DNA from: Variovorax sp. V93 | Lineage (GTDB): Bacteria > Pseudomonadota > Gammaproteobacteria > Burkholderiales > Burkholderiaceae_C | Reading direction: 5' to 3' | Assembly: GCF_041154485.1 (NCBI RefSeq) | Contig: NZ_AP028669.1 | Span: 2,852,001-2,916,000, forward strand | Length of the DNA stretch: 64,000 bases | In this document: positions 17,996 through 26,495 of the stretch, piece by piece | Numbering within the stretch: the stretch's first letter is position 1 | Layout of the letters: every line of letters starts with the position of its first letter | Notes under the pieces: model-generated | Database searches by the model: none | Told to the model about the DNA's origin: nothing | The model's input: the letters and a program-made list of their open reading frames with translations, nothing else | Made by a program: the position numbers and the translations under genes

Positions 17996-19027
17996 GTGCG
18001 AGTCCAGGGCGAAACCCCCTCCTCTCTGCGCGTCGAGCGCCTTTCGCTGCCGGCCAGCCTTGCGCTGGCCGCCAACGGCAACGCGCCTTTTGCGGCACTC
18101 GGCTACGGTACGCCGCATGAACTGGCATGGATGCCGACCGTCAATGCGCGCGTTCTTTCCGGACAGGGCGCGATGGCGGACGTGTGGCACGTGACCGGCG
18201 GGCGAGTCGAATCGGGCACCACCGGCATCGCCCGCTGGCGCAGCGACGGCCAGTGGCTGCTCGGCGCCATCGACCTCGACGAATCGGTCGAGAAGCAGGA
18301 TCTTGCCGAGCTCTCGCATCGCGCCTACCGCGACCTGTTCAAAACCCTCGACCAGGCCGGCGCGCCGCACCTGCTGCGCATCTGGAACTACCTGCCGCAG
18401 ATCAATGCCGACGGCGGCGGGCTGGAGCGCTACCGCCAGTTCAACCTCGGGCGCCAGGAAGCCTTCTTCGAGGCCGGCCGTGCCGCCTTCGAGGGTGCGC
18501 CCGCGGCGTGTGCGCTGGGCATCCACCAGGGCGCGCTGTCGATCCGCTTCCTGGCCGGCCAGGCCGCGCCCCGGCCGGTCGAAAACCCGCGCCAGGTCTC
18601 GGCCTACCGCTACCCTGAGACCTACGGCCCGCGCTCACCCACCTTCTCGCGCGCCGCTCTGGCCGAGATCGGCAATGGCGACGTGGCGCTTTTCATATCG
18701 GGCACCGCGAGCATCGTGGGCCATGAAACCGTGCACCATGGCGACGTGCTGGAGCAGACGCGCGAAACGCTGCGCAACCTCGAAGCCGTGATCGCGGCCG
18801 CCAACAACCAGGCCACGGCCGCCTTCGCGCTCGCCATGCTCGACTGCGTGGTCTACGTGCGGCATCCGGCCGATACCGACAAGGTGCGCGGCGTGCTCCA
18901 GAGCGCGCTCGGTGCCGACGCGCCGATGATCCGCCACGCGGTCTACCTGGAAGCGGACATCTGCCGCAGCGACCTGCTGGTCGAGATCGAAGCCCACGCC
19001 GTCGCCCCGGGTCGCCTGCGGGCCTGA
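17996..19027 (+). CDS. xanB2: Chorismatase of the FkbO/Hyg5/XanB2 family (hydroxybenzoate-forming)
   Basis: 343-aa protein matching XanB2 length. Chorismatases split chorismate into pyruvate plus 3- or 4-hydroxybenzoate (or a dihydro derivative). Family signatures visible are QVSAYRYPETYGP near 200, FSRA, ISGTASIVGHETVHHGD near 234-250, and the C-terminal DICRSDLLVEIE at 321-332 with the conserved active-site Cys/Arg/Glu. In xanthomonadin clusters this enzyme supplies the aryl starter and 4-hydroxybenzoate for ubiquinone. The GTG at 17996 is two bases after the upstream stop, with GAGG about 12 bases before. XanB2-like function is inferred from neighbours; an FkbO-like outcome is not excluded. 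Confidence 0.85.
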   Translation: MRVQGETPSSLRVERLSLPASLALAANGNAPFAALGYGTPHELAWMPTVNARVLSGQGAMADVWHVTGGRVESGTTGIARWRSDGQWLLGAIDLDESVEKQDLAELSHRAYRDLFKTLDQAGAPHLLRIWNYLPQINADGGGLERYRQFNLGRQEAFFEAGRAAFEGAPAACALGIHQGALSIRFLAGQAAPRPVENPRQVSAYRYPETYGPRSPTFSRAALAEIGNGDVALFISGTASIVGHETVHHGDVLEQTRETLRNLEAVIAAANNQATAAFALAMLDCVVYVRHPADTDKVRGVLQSALGADAPMIRHAVYLEADICRSDLLVEIEAHAVAPGRLRA

Positions 19028-19057
19028 CCCGGCGCGATCGATCGGACCGGCAACCCC

Positions 19058-19861
19058 ATGTCGATGAACCGCGTGCTGCGCATTCTCACGGCCATTCCGC
19101 TTGCGTTGATGCTCTACGCGCTGCTGCTTTTCCTGGGGCTGATCTCGCTGGCCTGGAACCTGGTGGCAATGCTGCTCTACCCGGTGATGCCCGAGGCGCC
19201 TGCGCGCACGCTGGGCCGCCTGACCATCGCCTTCGCCTACCGCATGTTCTGGGGCCTGGCCTCGGTGACCGGGATGATGCGCATCGACGCCAGCTGCCTC
19301 GACCCGATGCGCAACGAGCCGGGCGTGATCTTCGTGGCCAACCACCCGACCATGCTCGACGCGCTGCTGCTGGTGGCGCGGCTGCCGCGCAGCGCCTGCA
19401 TCATGAAGGCCGATCTGCTGCGCAACATCTTCCTGGGCGCGGGGGCGCGGCTGGCGCGCTACATCAGCAACGAATCGGCCCGCACCATGGTGCGCCTGGC
19501 GGTGGCCGACCTGCGCAACGGCGGCCAGCTGGTGATCTTTCCGGAAGGCACGCGCACCGTGACGCCGCCGCTCAACCCCTTCGGCCCCGGCGTGACGCTG
19601 ATCGCCAAGCTCGCGCAAGCGCCGATCCAGACCGTGTTCATCGAGACCGACTCGCCCTACCTGAGCAAGGGCTGGCCGCTGTGGCGCGTGCCGCCGCTGC
19701 CCATCGTCTTCAGGCTCCGGCTGGGCCAGCGCTTCGCGCCCATGCAGGACAGCCACGTGCTGCAATCGGAGCTGGAACAATACTTTCGCCAACACATGGA
19801 ACAGCGCGCCACCGACGCGTCCCCCGCATGCCAGACGCCTCGCGCACACACCTTGTCCTGA
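19058..19861 (+). CDS. PlsC-like 1-acyl-glycerol-3-phosphate acyltransferase family protein
   Basis: 267-aa membrane protein with two N-terminal hydrophobic segments (about residues 8-50) and the glycerolipid acyltransferase motifs NHPTMLD (NHx4D, near residue 91) and FPEGTRT (near 165). Sited 30 bases after the chorismatase and overlapping the glycosyltransferase gene by 34 bases. In aryl-polyene clusters such enzymes are thought to attach the polyene acyl chain to a lipid anchor. That role is inferred; a general phospholipid role is the alternative. Confidence 0.85.
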   Translation: MSMNRVLRILTAIPLALMLYALLLFLGLISLAWNLVAMLLYPVMPEAPARTLGRLTIAFAYRMFWGLASVTGMMRIDASCLDPMRNEPGVIFVANHPTMLDALLLVARLPRSACIMKADLLRNIFLGAGARLARYISNESARTMVRLAVADLRNGGQLVIFPEGTRTVTPPLNPFGPGVTLIAKLAQAPIQTVFIETDSPYLSKGWPLWRVPPLPIVFRLRLGQRFAPMQDSHVLQSELEQYFRQHMEQRATDASPACQTPRAHTLS

Positions 19862-20604
19862 TCCCCAGCTACAACACGGGCGAACGCCTGTTCTCCACGG
19901 TCGAAGCAGCGCGCGCGCAGTGGAACCCGGTCTGGGTGGTGGTGGACGGCAGCACCGACGGCACGGGCGAGCGCCTGCAGCAGATGGCCGCCGGCGACCC
20001 GGGCCTGCGGGTCTGGCTGCTGCCGCAGAACCAGGGCAAGGGTGCGGCCGTGCTGCATGGCCTGCGTGCGGCGCGCGAGGCCGGCTTCACGCACGCGCTG
20101 ACCATGGATTCGGACGGCCAGCATCCGGCCGACCTGATTCCTGCCTTCATGAACGCATCGAAGGCGCGGCTCGAGACCATGGTGCTGGGCCGGCCGGTGT
20201 TCGATGCCTCCGCCCCGCTGCTGCGCGTGCGCGGACGGCGCGTGTCGAACGGCTGGACCCAGCTCGAGACCCTGTTTGCGGGCGTCGGCGATTCGCTTTA
20301 CGGATTCCGCGTGTACCCGGTGGCCGACCTGATCGCCGTGATGGCGCGGCAGCCGTGGATGCGGCGCTTCGACTTCGACACCGAAGCCGTCGTGCGGCTC
20401 GCCTGGCGCGGCGTCAAGCCCGTGAACATCGACGCGCCGGTGAAGTACCTGACCGCCGAGGAAGGCGGGGTGTCGCACTTTCGCTATGGGCGCGACAACG
20501 TGCTGCTGACGTGGATGCACGCGCGCCTGATGGTCGAATTCGTGTTGCGCCTGCCCGGACTACTTTGGCGCAAGGCCCGGCGCCTGCCCCCCTTCCAGGC
20601 CTGA
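19828..20604 (+). CDS. Family 2 glycosyltransferase
   Basis: 258-aa GT-A enzyme: LVLIPSYNTGERL at the N-terminus, VVVDGSTDGTG, and the metal-binding MDSDGQHP. A hydrophobic C-terminal region may associate with the membrane. The start ATG 19828 lies inside the end of the acyltransferase gene (34-base overlap), so they are translationally linked. Aryl-polyene/xanthomonadin clusters carry such a transferase, probably to build the carbohydrate or lipid anchor. It is the last gene of the plus arm and faces fabG 28 bases away with no clear terminator. Confidence 0.87.
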   Translation: MPDASRTHLVLIPSYNTGERLFSTVEAARAQWNPVWVVVDGSTDGTGERLQQMAAGDPGLRVWLLPQNQGKGAAVLHGLRAAREAGFTHALTMDSDGQHPADLIPAFMNASKARLETMVLGRPVFDASAPLLRVRGRRVSNGWTQLETLFAGVGDSLYGFRVYPVADLIAVMARQPWMRRFDFDTEAVVRLAWRGVKPVNIDAPVKYLTAEEGGVSHFRYGRDNVLLTWMHARLMVEFVLRLPGLLWRKARRLPPFQA

Positions 20605-20632
20605 CGAACGCGAAGCTTGATGAGTGCGGCGG

Positions 20633-21364
20633 CTAGATCATCCCGCCATTGATCGAGATCACCTGCCCCGTGATGTAGGCCGCCTCGTCGCTGGCCAGGA
20701 ACGATGCCAGCGCCGCCACTTCCTGCGGCGTGCCGGCGCGCTTCATCGGCACCATCTGGTTGACCATGGCGGGGTCGAAGGCCGCATCGGCCATCGGCGA
20801 GGCGATGATGCCGGGCGCAATGGCGTTGACGGTCACGCCGCGCGATGCCACTTCGAGCGACAGCGCCTTGGTCGCGCTGTTGAGCGCCCCCTTGGCGGCG
20901 GCATAGTTGACCTGCCCGCGGTTGCCCGTCAGCGCCGAAACGGACGAAATATTGAGAACGCGCCCCCAGCGGGTGCGCATCATCGGCAGCAGCAAGGGCT
21001 GCGTCACGCGGAAGAATCCGTTGAGCGAGACGTCGATGACCTTGTGCCACTGGTCGGCGCGCATGCCGGGCAGCACGGCGTCGTCGTGCACGCCGGCGTT
21101 GTTGACGACGATCTGGACCGGCCCGCCTTCGAGCATGCGCTCGCACGCCACGCGGCAGGCATCGTCGCTGCGCAGGTCGAACACATGGCATTCGGCCTTG
21201 CCGCCCGCAGCTGCAATGGCGGCCGCCAGTTGCTCCACCGCTTCGGGGCGCGAGTTGGCGTGCAGCAGCACCGTGGCGCCATCGCGCGCCAGGCGCTCGG
21301 CCATGGCGGCGCCCAAGGCACCGCTGGCGCCGGTGATCAGTGCGCGTTTTCCTTCGAGCGTCAT
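20633..21364 (-). CDS. 3-oxoacyl-ACP reductase (FabG-like) of the pigment cluster
   Basis: 243-aa short-chain dehydrogenase: NAD(P)-binding TGASGALGAAMA, VNNAGVHDD, the catalytic Ser (NISSVSA) and YxxxK (YAAAK), and a C-terminal SFLASDEAAYITGQVISINGG typical of FabG. It would reduce 3-ketoacyl-ACP intermediates during polyene assembly. Its start overlaps the dehydratase stop by four bases (ATGA). It is last in the minus-strand operon and is probably a paralogue of the housekeeping fabG. Confidence 0.9.
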   Translation of the reverse strand: MTLEGKRALITGASGALGAAMAERLARDGATVLLHANSRPEAVEQLAAAIAAAGGKAECHVFDLRSDDACRVACERMLEGGPVQIVVNNAGVHDDAVLPGMRADQWHKVIDVSLNGFFRVTQPLLLPMMRTRWGRVLNISSVSALTGNRGQVNYAAAKGALNSATKALSLEVASRGVTVNAIAPGIIASPMADAAFDPAMVNQMVPMKRAGTPQEVAALASFLASDEAAYITGQVISINGGMI

Positions 21365-21834
21365 GGTGCGTGGGCTCCGGTTGCCAGCGGCGTATTCAGC
21401 ACCACCACCGCGCGGCCTTCGGCCAGCACGCGGGCGCCGCTGTCGCTCACCGCGAATTCGTAGAGGATCTGGTTGGTGTCGCCCGACAGGCGGCGCGCCT
21501 GCACCTGCAGCGCACCGTCGATGTCGTCGAGCCGCACCACCGACAGGCGCACGTTGCGTGCGCTTGCGAGGAAGCCGGCCGACGGCGCGCTTCCCTCGGC
21601 AGCCAGCAGACCGCCGTGCAGCGCCATGGCTTGCGCCGCGTATTCGATGGCGTTGGGCGCGAGCAGGCCGCCCGCGGTTCGCAGCGGGTTGTCCGGCAGC
21701 GCATGCGTGCGGGTGCTGCACTGAATGGACTCGGCATCCCAGCCTTCGAGCCGGTCGAGCAGGCACATGCTGCCGCTGTGCGGAATGCGCTCGGCAATGC
21801 CGGCGCGGTCGAGCGTCTGCGCAGCCCTGGTCAC
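21361..21834 (-). CDS. Hotdog-fold 3-hydroxyacyl-ACP dehydratase (ApeP/XanG-like)
   Basis: 157-aa single hotdog domain. IPHSGSMCLLDRLEGW near residue 15-30 matches the PHRxPMLLLD-type N-terminal motif of COG4706 dehydratases found in aryl-polyene clusters. The central helix is PNAIEYAAQAMALHGGLLA. It would remove water from 3-hydroxyacyl-ACP to leave trans double bonds. The start GTG 21834 overlaps the upstream stop (GTGA) and its own stop overlaps fabG, so the order is tightly coupled. Confidence 0.8.
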   Translation of the reverse strand: MTRAAQTLDRAGIAERIPHSGSMCLLDRLEGWDAESIQCSTRTHALPDNPLRTAGGLLAPNAIEYAAQAMALHGGLLAAEGSAPSAGFLASARNVRLSVVRLDDIDGALQVQARRLSGDTNQILYEFAVSDSGARVLAEGRAVVVLNTPLATGAHAP

Positions 21835-22616
21835 GCGCGGCGCTCCAGGTCGGCCACCAGCAGCACGTTGGCAAAGGGCGTTCCTTTGCTCATCGGAATG
21901 CTCTGGACGCGAAAGTCCAGCCGCTGCAGCGCCGCCACCCAGTCGGACAGCGGCCGACCCCAGGTGGGCGACACCTTGTGGCCGCGGATGCGCGTCACGG
22001 TGCGGTCGACCCACTGGCTGATGGCGAAGCCACGCTTGCTCGATGCATCGCCCACGCGCAGCAGCAGCCGGGCGTTCGCATTGCCGCCGCGCCGAAGCGC
22101 GTCGTGCACGCGCCGCAAGACGCCGTCCTGTGCTTCGATGCCCACGTAGTGCAGCACGTCGAGAATCACGACCAGGTCGCATTCGGGCAGCGGCACCGAG
22201 CACATGTCGGCGCAGACCAGCCGCGGCGCCGGCTGCAGATGCCCGATGGAAGCCTCGGCGCGCGCCACGTCCTTGGGCATCAGCTCGATGCCCGTGTAGT
22301 CAGCGGCTGGCGGCGTGGGCTTCCACGACGAGGGCCATCGGCCGTGCGCCTGCATGCGGCTCATCGATGCGAGCAGGCTCGCGAAGAGCCCCTGCCCGCA
22401 GCCGATGTCGACCACGCGGCGGTGCGCCGCATCGATCAGCCCGCGTTCGAGCAGCCCGCGGAACACCGGATCGCGTCCCAGCTTGCCGCGCGCGAAATGC
22501 CAGGCGAAGCTGCCGCCCTTCTTGTAGGGAACGGTGGCGGCCTCGTGAAGCTCGCGCCAGGCGGCATCGGTGGAAGAAGGTGCCGATGATGAAGAAGAAG
22601 GCAGCACCGCACTCAT
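21831..22616 (-). CDS. Class I SAM-dependent methyltransferase of the pigment cluster
   Basis: 261-aa protein with SAM motif VVDIGCGQGLFASLLA, acidic post-II DLVVILDVLHYVG and a long N-terminal part (GGSFAWHFARGKLGRDPVFR). It is related to methyltransferases next to polysaccharide deacetylase and MMPL genes in aryl-polyene-like clusters. Start and stop both overlap neighbours by four bases. A methyl target on the aryl ring or polyene is plausible but not shown. Confidence 0.82.
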   Translation of the reverse strand: MSAVLPSSSSSAPSSTDAAWRELHEAATVPYKKGGSFAWHFARGKLGRDPVFRGLLERGLIDAAHRRVVDIGCGQGLFASLLASMSRMQAHGRWPSSWKPTPPAADYTGIELMPKDVARAEASIGHLQPAPRLVCADMCSVPLPECDLVVILDVLHYVGIEAQDGVLRRVHDALRRGGNANARLLLRVGDASSKRGFAISQWVDRTVTRIRGHKVSPTWGRPLSDWVAALQRLDFRVQSIPMSKGTPFANVLLVADLERRA

Positions 22617-23455
22617 GATCCAAGGCCTTCCGGCAGGGTGACGGCGTGCAGGCGCTCGGCGCGCAGGCGTTCGAAAAGCAAGGGCAATACCTCCAGCAAT
22701 ACAGGGTTTCCCAAAGGGGTGCGCGCGGCGTTGCCGTCGTGCAGAAGCAGGATGTCGCGCGCCTGCAGCTTGCGGCCCAGGCGCGCCATGACCTTGGCGG
22801 GATCGCCTTCGCGTGTGTCGAAGCCGCGGCGCGTCCAGCTCACGAGCGACAGGCCCAGCCGGTGCAGCACCGGCTCGAGGAATGGATTGCGCAGGCCCGC
22901 CGGCGCGCGGAAGCAGGTCGGGCGCTGGCCGGTGGTGTCGGCCAGGATGTCCTGCGCGCGCGCGATCTCGCTCGCGAAGCCGCGCGGCCCGAGGAATGAA
23001 AAATTGTGCCGGTGCCGCGCCGTGTGGTTCTGGATGCTGTGGCCCCGCGCCACGATCTCGCGCGCCAGCGCCGGGTGAGCCAGCGCGCGCTCGGCAATGC
23101 AGAAGAAGGTGGCGCGCTGGCCATGTGCGTCCAGCAGGTCGAGCACCCGGGGCGTGACCTCGGGATCGGGCCCGTCGTCGATGGTGATGGCCACCTGGCG
23201 CCGGGCACCGGCGGCTTCGGGCAGGCGCGTGACATTGGGGCCCAGCAGGCTGCTGCGCGGCGTGAGCCCCGCGCCGGTGATCAGCGCGTGGTTCAGCGCA
23301 ATCGCGCCGATCGCCCAGGGCATGGCGCCCGGCACCATGGCGCCGGCACCGATGGCCGCCACGTGCCAGGCCGCGCTGGCACGAATGGCAAGCGGCCAGG
23401 GCCAGGATTCGGTCGGAGCGGCAGAGGCGGACGGCATGGCGCGGGATTTTCCCAT
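22613..23455 (-). CDS. NodB-type polysaccharide deacetylase family protein
   Basis: 280-aa protein with N-terminal hydrophobic segments (about residues 20-60), then a NodB domain: motif 1 TIDDGPDPE (metal Asp), motif 2 NHTARH (metal His pair), motif 3 RAPAGLRNP, and the later LLLHDG. All metal ligands appear intact. It would remove an acetyl or formyl group from a carbohydrate part of the product, or act on cell wall. The start ATG 23455 overlaps the exporter stop by one base (TGATG) and the stop overlaps the methyltransferase start. Confidence 0.85.
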   Translation of the reverse strand: MGKSRAMPSASAAPTESWPWPLAIRASAAWHVAAIGAGAMVPGAMPWAIGAIALNHALITGAGLTPRSSLLGPNVTRLPEAAGARRQVAITIDDGPDPEVTPRVLDLLDAHGQRATFFCIAERALAHPALAREIVARGHSIQNHTARHRHNFSFLGPRGFASEIARAQDILADTTGQRPTCFRAPAGLRNPFLEPVLHRLGLSLVSWTRRGFDTREGDPAKVMARLGRKLQARDILLLHDGNAARTPLGNPVLLEVLPLLFERLRAERLHAVTLPEGLGS

Positions 23456-25860
23456 CAGCCGCGCCCGGGCGGCGTGGGCGCCACGCGGCGTGCGAACGCG
23501 GCCGACAGCAGCAATGCCAGCAAGGCGCCCGGCGCCACCACGCGGCCGATCGACGACAGCGCCGGAATGTCCGAGATCGCGATCAGCCCGAAGGACACCA
23601 CCGTGGTCAGGTTGGCCAGCATCAGCGACGCCAGCGTGTCCTCGTCGGCCCGCCCGGCCACGCGCAGCTGGTCGAAGAACAGCGCGTAGTTGGAGCCCAC
23701 CGCCACGATCAGCAGCAGCCCCACCAGGTGCAGGATGCCCAGCGGCACCTGCAGCACGGCCATGCCGCCCAGGGTGAGCACCACCGCGAAGACCAGCGGC
23801 TGGCACACCGCGAGGAGGCGCCGGCCCGAGCGCAGGTAGATGCCGAGCAGCACCACCACCGCCAGCGCGCCGAGCAGCACCTGCACGAAGGCCTCGTGCA
23901 GGTAGCGCTGGTAGAGCCCCGCGAGTTCGCGGCCCACATCGACCACCTGCACCTCGGGCACACCCGCCAGCGCCGCTTCGAGCCGGCGCGCGTCGAACTT
24001 CGCCCCGGGGTGCAGCACCACCAGCGTCGACCAGCCGCCGCCGGGGCGCTGGTACATGAGCGTGTTGACGACCGAACCGAGCGGGCCGTCCGCCAGGTCG
24101 ACGCGCCGCACGGGCGCGAGCTTGCGCGCGGCTTCGACATCGGCCAGGAAGGGCCCGAGGCGTGCGGCCGGCAGCGGCGAGCCCTGCGTGGCCTCGGCCA
24201 GCCGGGTGCGCAGCGTGTCGCCGTCGGGCAGGCTGGCGAGCCGGGCCGATTGGGTCGCGATGCTCGGCAATATGCGCGTCACGGCCTCGAAGCCGCCGAG
24301 CTCGCCCTTGTCGACCAGTGCCTCGAGCCGCGCGGTGGCGGCTTCGGTGTTGCGCAGTGCGCTTTCTTCATCGGCGCCGTAGACCACGACCAGCGTGCCG
24401 CCGTCACCGGTGCCGATGTCGGCGCGCAGCATCTCGTCGAGCTGCTGGGCCGACTTGGGCACCGGGCTCATGGCGCCGAGGTCGGCGCGCCACAGATGGC
24501 CGCCCTGCCAGATGACCAGCACCAGCGCTGCCACGCCGAGCCCGGCGAGCACCCAGCGCAGGTGCGGCAGGCCGCGCACCAGCACGCCGGCCGCGTGCGC
24601 CATGTACCGGCGCATGCCCATGCCGGTGGCGCCATCGGGTGCGAGCACGGGCAATGCGTAGCGCGTGGCCAGCGCCGCGGCCACGAGCCCTGCGATGGAG
24701 AACACGCCCAGCTGCGCCAGACCCGGGAAGCCCGAGAACACCAGCGCCGCGAAGCCGCACACCGAGGTCAGCAGCCCGAGCCGCACGGTGGGCCAGTGCA
24801 CCTCGCGCCAGCGCGCCCAGCCGGTGCCGGCCACGGCCGCGCCGCGCGCCTGGATCAGGTAGTAGATGGCGTAGTCGACGGTCTCGCCGATCAGCGTGCT
24901 GCCGAAGCCCAGCGTCATGCCGTGCACCGAGCCGAACACCACGCTGACCGCCGCGGTCCCCACCACCACGCCGGTGGCCACGGGCAGGAAGGCGATGACC
25001 AGCGCGCGCGGCGACGCAAAGGCCAGCAGCAGCAGGCCGCCCATCACGATGCCGCCCACGATCGCGAGGTGGATCGCCTCGGTCTTGATCTTGTCGCGGC
25101 TCAGCACCGAGAACACGGGCGGGCCGCTCAGCAGCAGCTTCGGCCGGGTGGCTTCGTCCATGCCGCGCGTGGCGGTGTCGAAAGCCGCATGCACGCTTGC
25201 AATGGCCTTCGACTGGGCATCGAGATCGCTGCCCGCCGCACGCGTGGTGGCGATCATGAGCGCGCGCGGCGCGCTGCGCGACATCCAGACGCCGTCTTCG
25301 CTGCGCGGTGCGCTGGCCGGCGTCAGCTCCACGGCAATGCGCTGGGTCTCGCCGGTGGGATCGCGGTCGAGCAAGGGTTTGATCGCGTTGCCGGCCGGCG
25401 TGCCCAGCATCGACAGCGTTTCGTAGATCGCGTCGCGCAGGCCTTCGGCGGTGAAATGTTCGGGCCTCACGCCCGGCGAAAGCTGGTAGCGGTGCGCGAA
25501 GACCCAGGTGCCGGCCTCGCTCCAGTCGCCGGTGTCGCCGTTCTGGATCAGGTCGAACAGCCGGCTCTCGCGCATGGACCTGGCCACCGCGCGCGACACG
25601 GCCGCGCGCTGCTGCGCGCTCGCGCCGCCCTCGATGCCGAGCATCAGCGTGCGCGATGCCACGCCGCTTTGCAGCTGCTCGATGAGCACCTGCTGCCGCG
25701 CGTCGGGGCTCTTGGGCAGGAAAGCGGAAAGGTCTGCGCTGAACTGCGTGCGCGCGATCTGCAGTGCGCCGCCGAGCAGCACCAGTGCCCAGGCCAGCAG
25801 CACCAGTGCCCGGCGCTGCCAGTCCGGCGGCCCTTCCCCCGCGGTCCCGCGCGCCCTCAC
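23455..25860 (-). CDS. MMPL/RND-superfamily exporter (COG4258)
   Basis: 801-aa membrane protein with the duplicated MMPL layout: one N-terminal helix, a large periplasmic loop, five or six helices (about residues 255-420), a second loop and a final helix bundle (about 645-790). GFGSTLIGETVDYAIYYLIQ and VAVGSNYALFF are the repeated helix-4 region with the proton-relay acidic/polar residues. In xanthomonadin and aryl-polyene clusters this protein moves the pigment lipid across the inner membrane. The start GTG 25860 overlaps the LolA-like stop (GTGA). Confidence 0.9.
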   Translation of the reverse strand: MRARGTAGEGPPDWQRRALVLLAWALVLLGGALQIARTQFSADLSAFLPKSPDARQQVLIEQLQSGVASRTLMLGIEGGASAQQRAAVSRAVARSMRESRLFDLIQNGDTGDWSEAGTWVFAHRYQLSPGVRPEHFTAEGLRDAIYETLSMLGTPAGNAIKPLLDRDPTGETQRIAVELTPASAPRSEDGVWMSRSAPRALMIATTRAAGSDLDAQSKAIASVHAAFDTATRGMDEATRPKLLLSGPPVFSVLSRDKIKTEAIHLAIVGGIVMGGLLLLAFASPRALVIAFLPVATGVVVGTAAVSVVFGSVHGMTLGFGSTLIGETVDYAIYYLIQARGAAVAGTGWARWREVHWPTVRLGLLTSVCGFAALVFSGFPGLAQLGVFSIAGLVAAALATRYALPVLAPDGATGMGMRRYMAHAAGVLVRGLPHLRWVLAGLGVAALVLVIWQGGHLWRADLGAMSPVPKSAQQLDEMLRADIGTGDGGTLVVVYGADEESALRNTEAATARLEALVDKGELGGFEAVTRILPSIATQSARLASLPDGDTLRTRLAEATQGSPLPAARLGPFLADVEAARKLAPVRRVDLADGPLGSVVNTLMYQRPGGGWSTLVVLHPGAKFDARRLEAALAGVPEVQVVDVGRELAGLYQRYLHEAFVQVLLGALAVVVLLGIYLRSGRRLLAVCQPLVFAVVLTLGGMAVLQVPLGILHLVGLLLIVAVGSNYALFFDQLRVAGRADEDTLASLMLANLTTVVSFGLIAISDIPALSSIGRVVAPGALLALLLSAAFARRVAPTPPGRG

Positions 25861-26495
25861 GGCGTGGTGCGCCCGGCAGCGCCCGAAGGCACGGTGGGTG
25901 CGGCGCTTTGGCGCTCGGGCGTGATACTCATCACCGAGCGGTCGCCGCCGACGAACTCCATTTCAAGGCCCAGCACTTCGCTGGCGCGGCCGCTGATGCG
26001 GATGCTGCGCACCTGGGCCGCGAGCCGGCTGTCGGCCGGCACAAGATCGAGCGTCCAGTTGGCGGCCGAGCCGCCCACCGTGCTGCGGAAATAGCGCTGC
26101 AGCGTGGCGCCGTCGCCGCTCAGTGTGCCGCGCATGGCTTCGACCAGGCCGAGCAACTCGGGCATGCTGTCGAGCGTGAGGGTGCGGTTGCGGCCGCCGC
26201 GCGAGAGCGTCAGCGTGTTGCCTTCGACCGCCATGGTCTCCACACGCGGCGACAAGGTGCGCCGCACCAGCTTGTCGGGCGCATCGAAGCTCAGCGTGCC
26301 GCGCGCGTCGAGCGGGCCTTCGAGGCCGTGCACGAAGCGCTGCTCGGTGAAGCGGGCCTCGCCGCCCTTCTGCTTGGCAAGCAGCCCCATCAGGTCGGGC
26401 AGGTCGAAGGCCCACGCCGGCGCGGCGCAACAGGCCAGTGCCAGCAGCAGGCTCCTGCAAAGCCAGTCAAACCGAATCTTCGAGCCAGAAATCAT
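25857..26495 (-). CDS. LolA-like outer-membrane lipoprotein carrier family protein
   Basis: 212-aa periplasmic protein. A signal peptide (LLLALACCAAPAWA, cleavage before FDLPDLM) is followed by a LolA-type fold opening with MGLLAKQKGGEARFTEQRFV and GTLSFDAPDKLVRR, which match the start of LolA relatives. It is associated with MMPL exporters in polyene clusters and may ferry the lipidated pigment to the outer membrane. The start ATG 26495 lies within the upstream acyltransferase gene (29-base overlap). It is not the housekeeping lolA, judging by context. Confidence 0.82.
   Translation of the reverse strand: MISGSKIRFDWLCRSLLLALACCAAPAWAFDLPDLMGLLAKQKGGEARFTEQRFVHGLEGPLDARGTLSFDAPDKLVRRTLSPRVETMAVEGNTLTLSRGGRNRTLTLDSMPELLGLVEAMRGTLSGDGATLQRYFRSTVGGSAANWTLDLVPADSRLAAQVRSIRISGRASEVLGLEMEFVGGDRSVMSITPERQSAAPTVPSGAAGRTTP

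Noticed and set aside
23728..26094. 788-codon plus-strand frame opposite the MMPL exporter
   Set aside because: No signal peptide, helices or motifs; His/Arg/Gln-rich antisense artefact.
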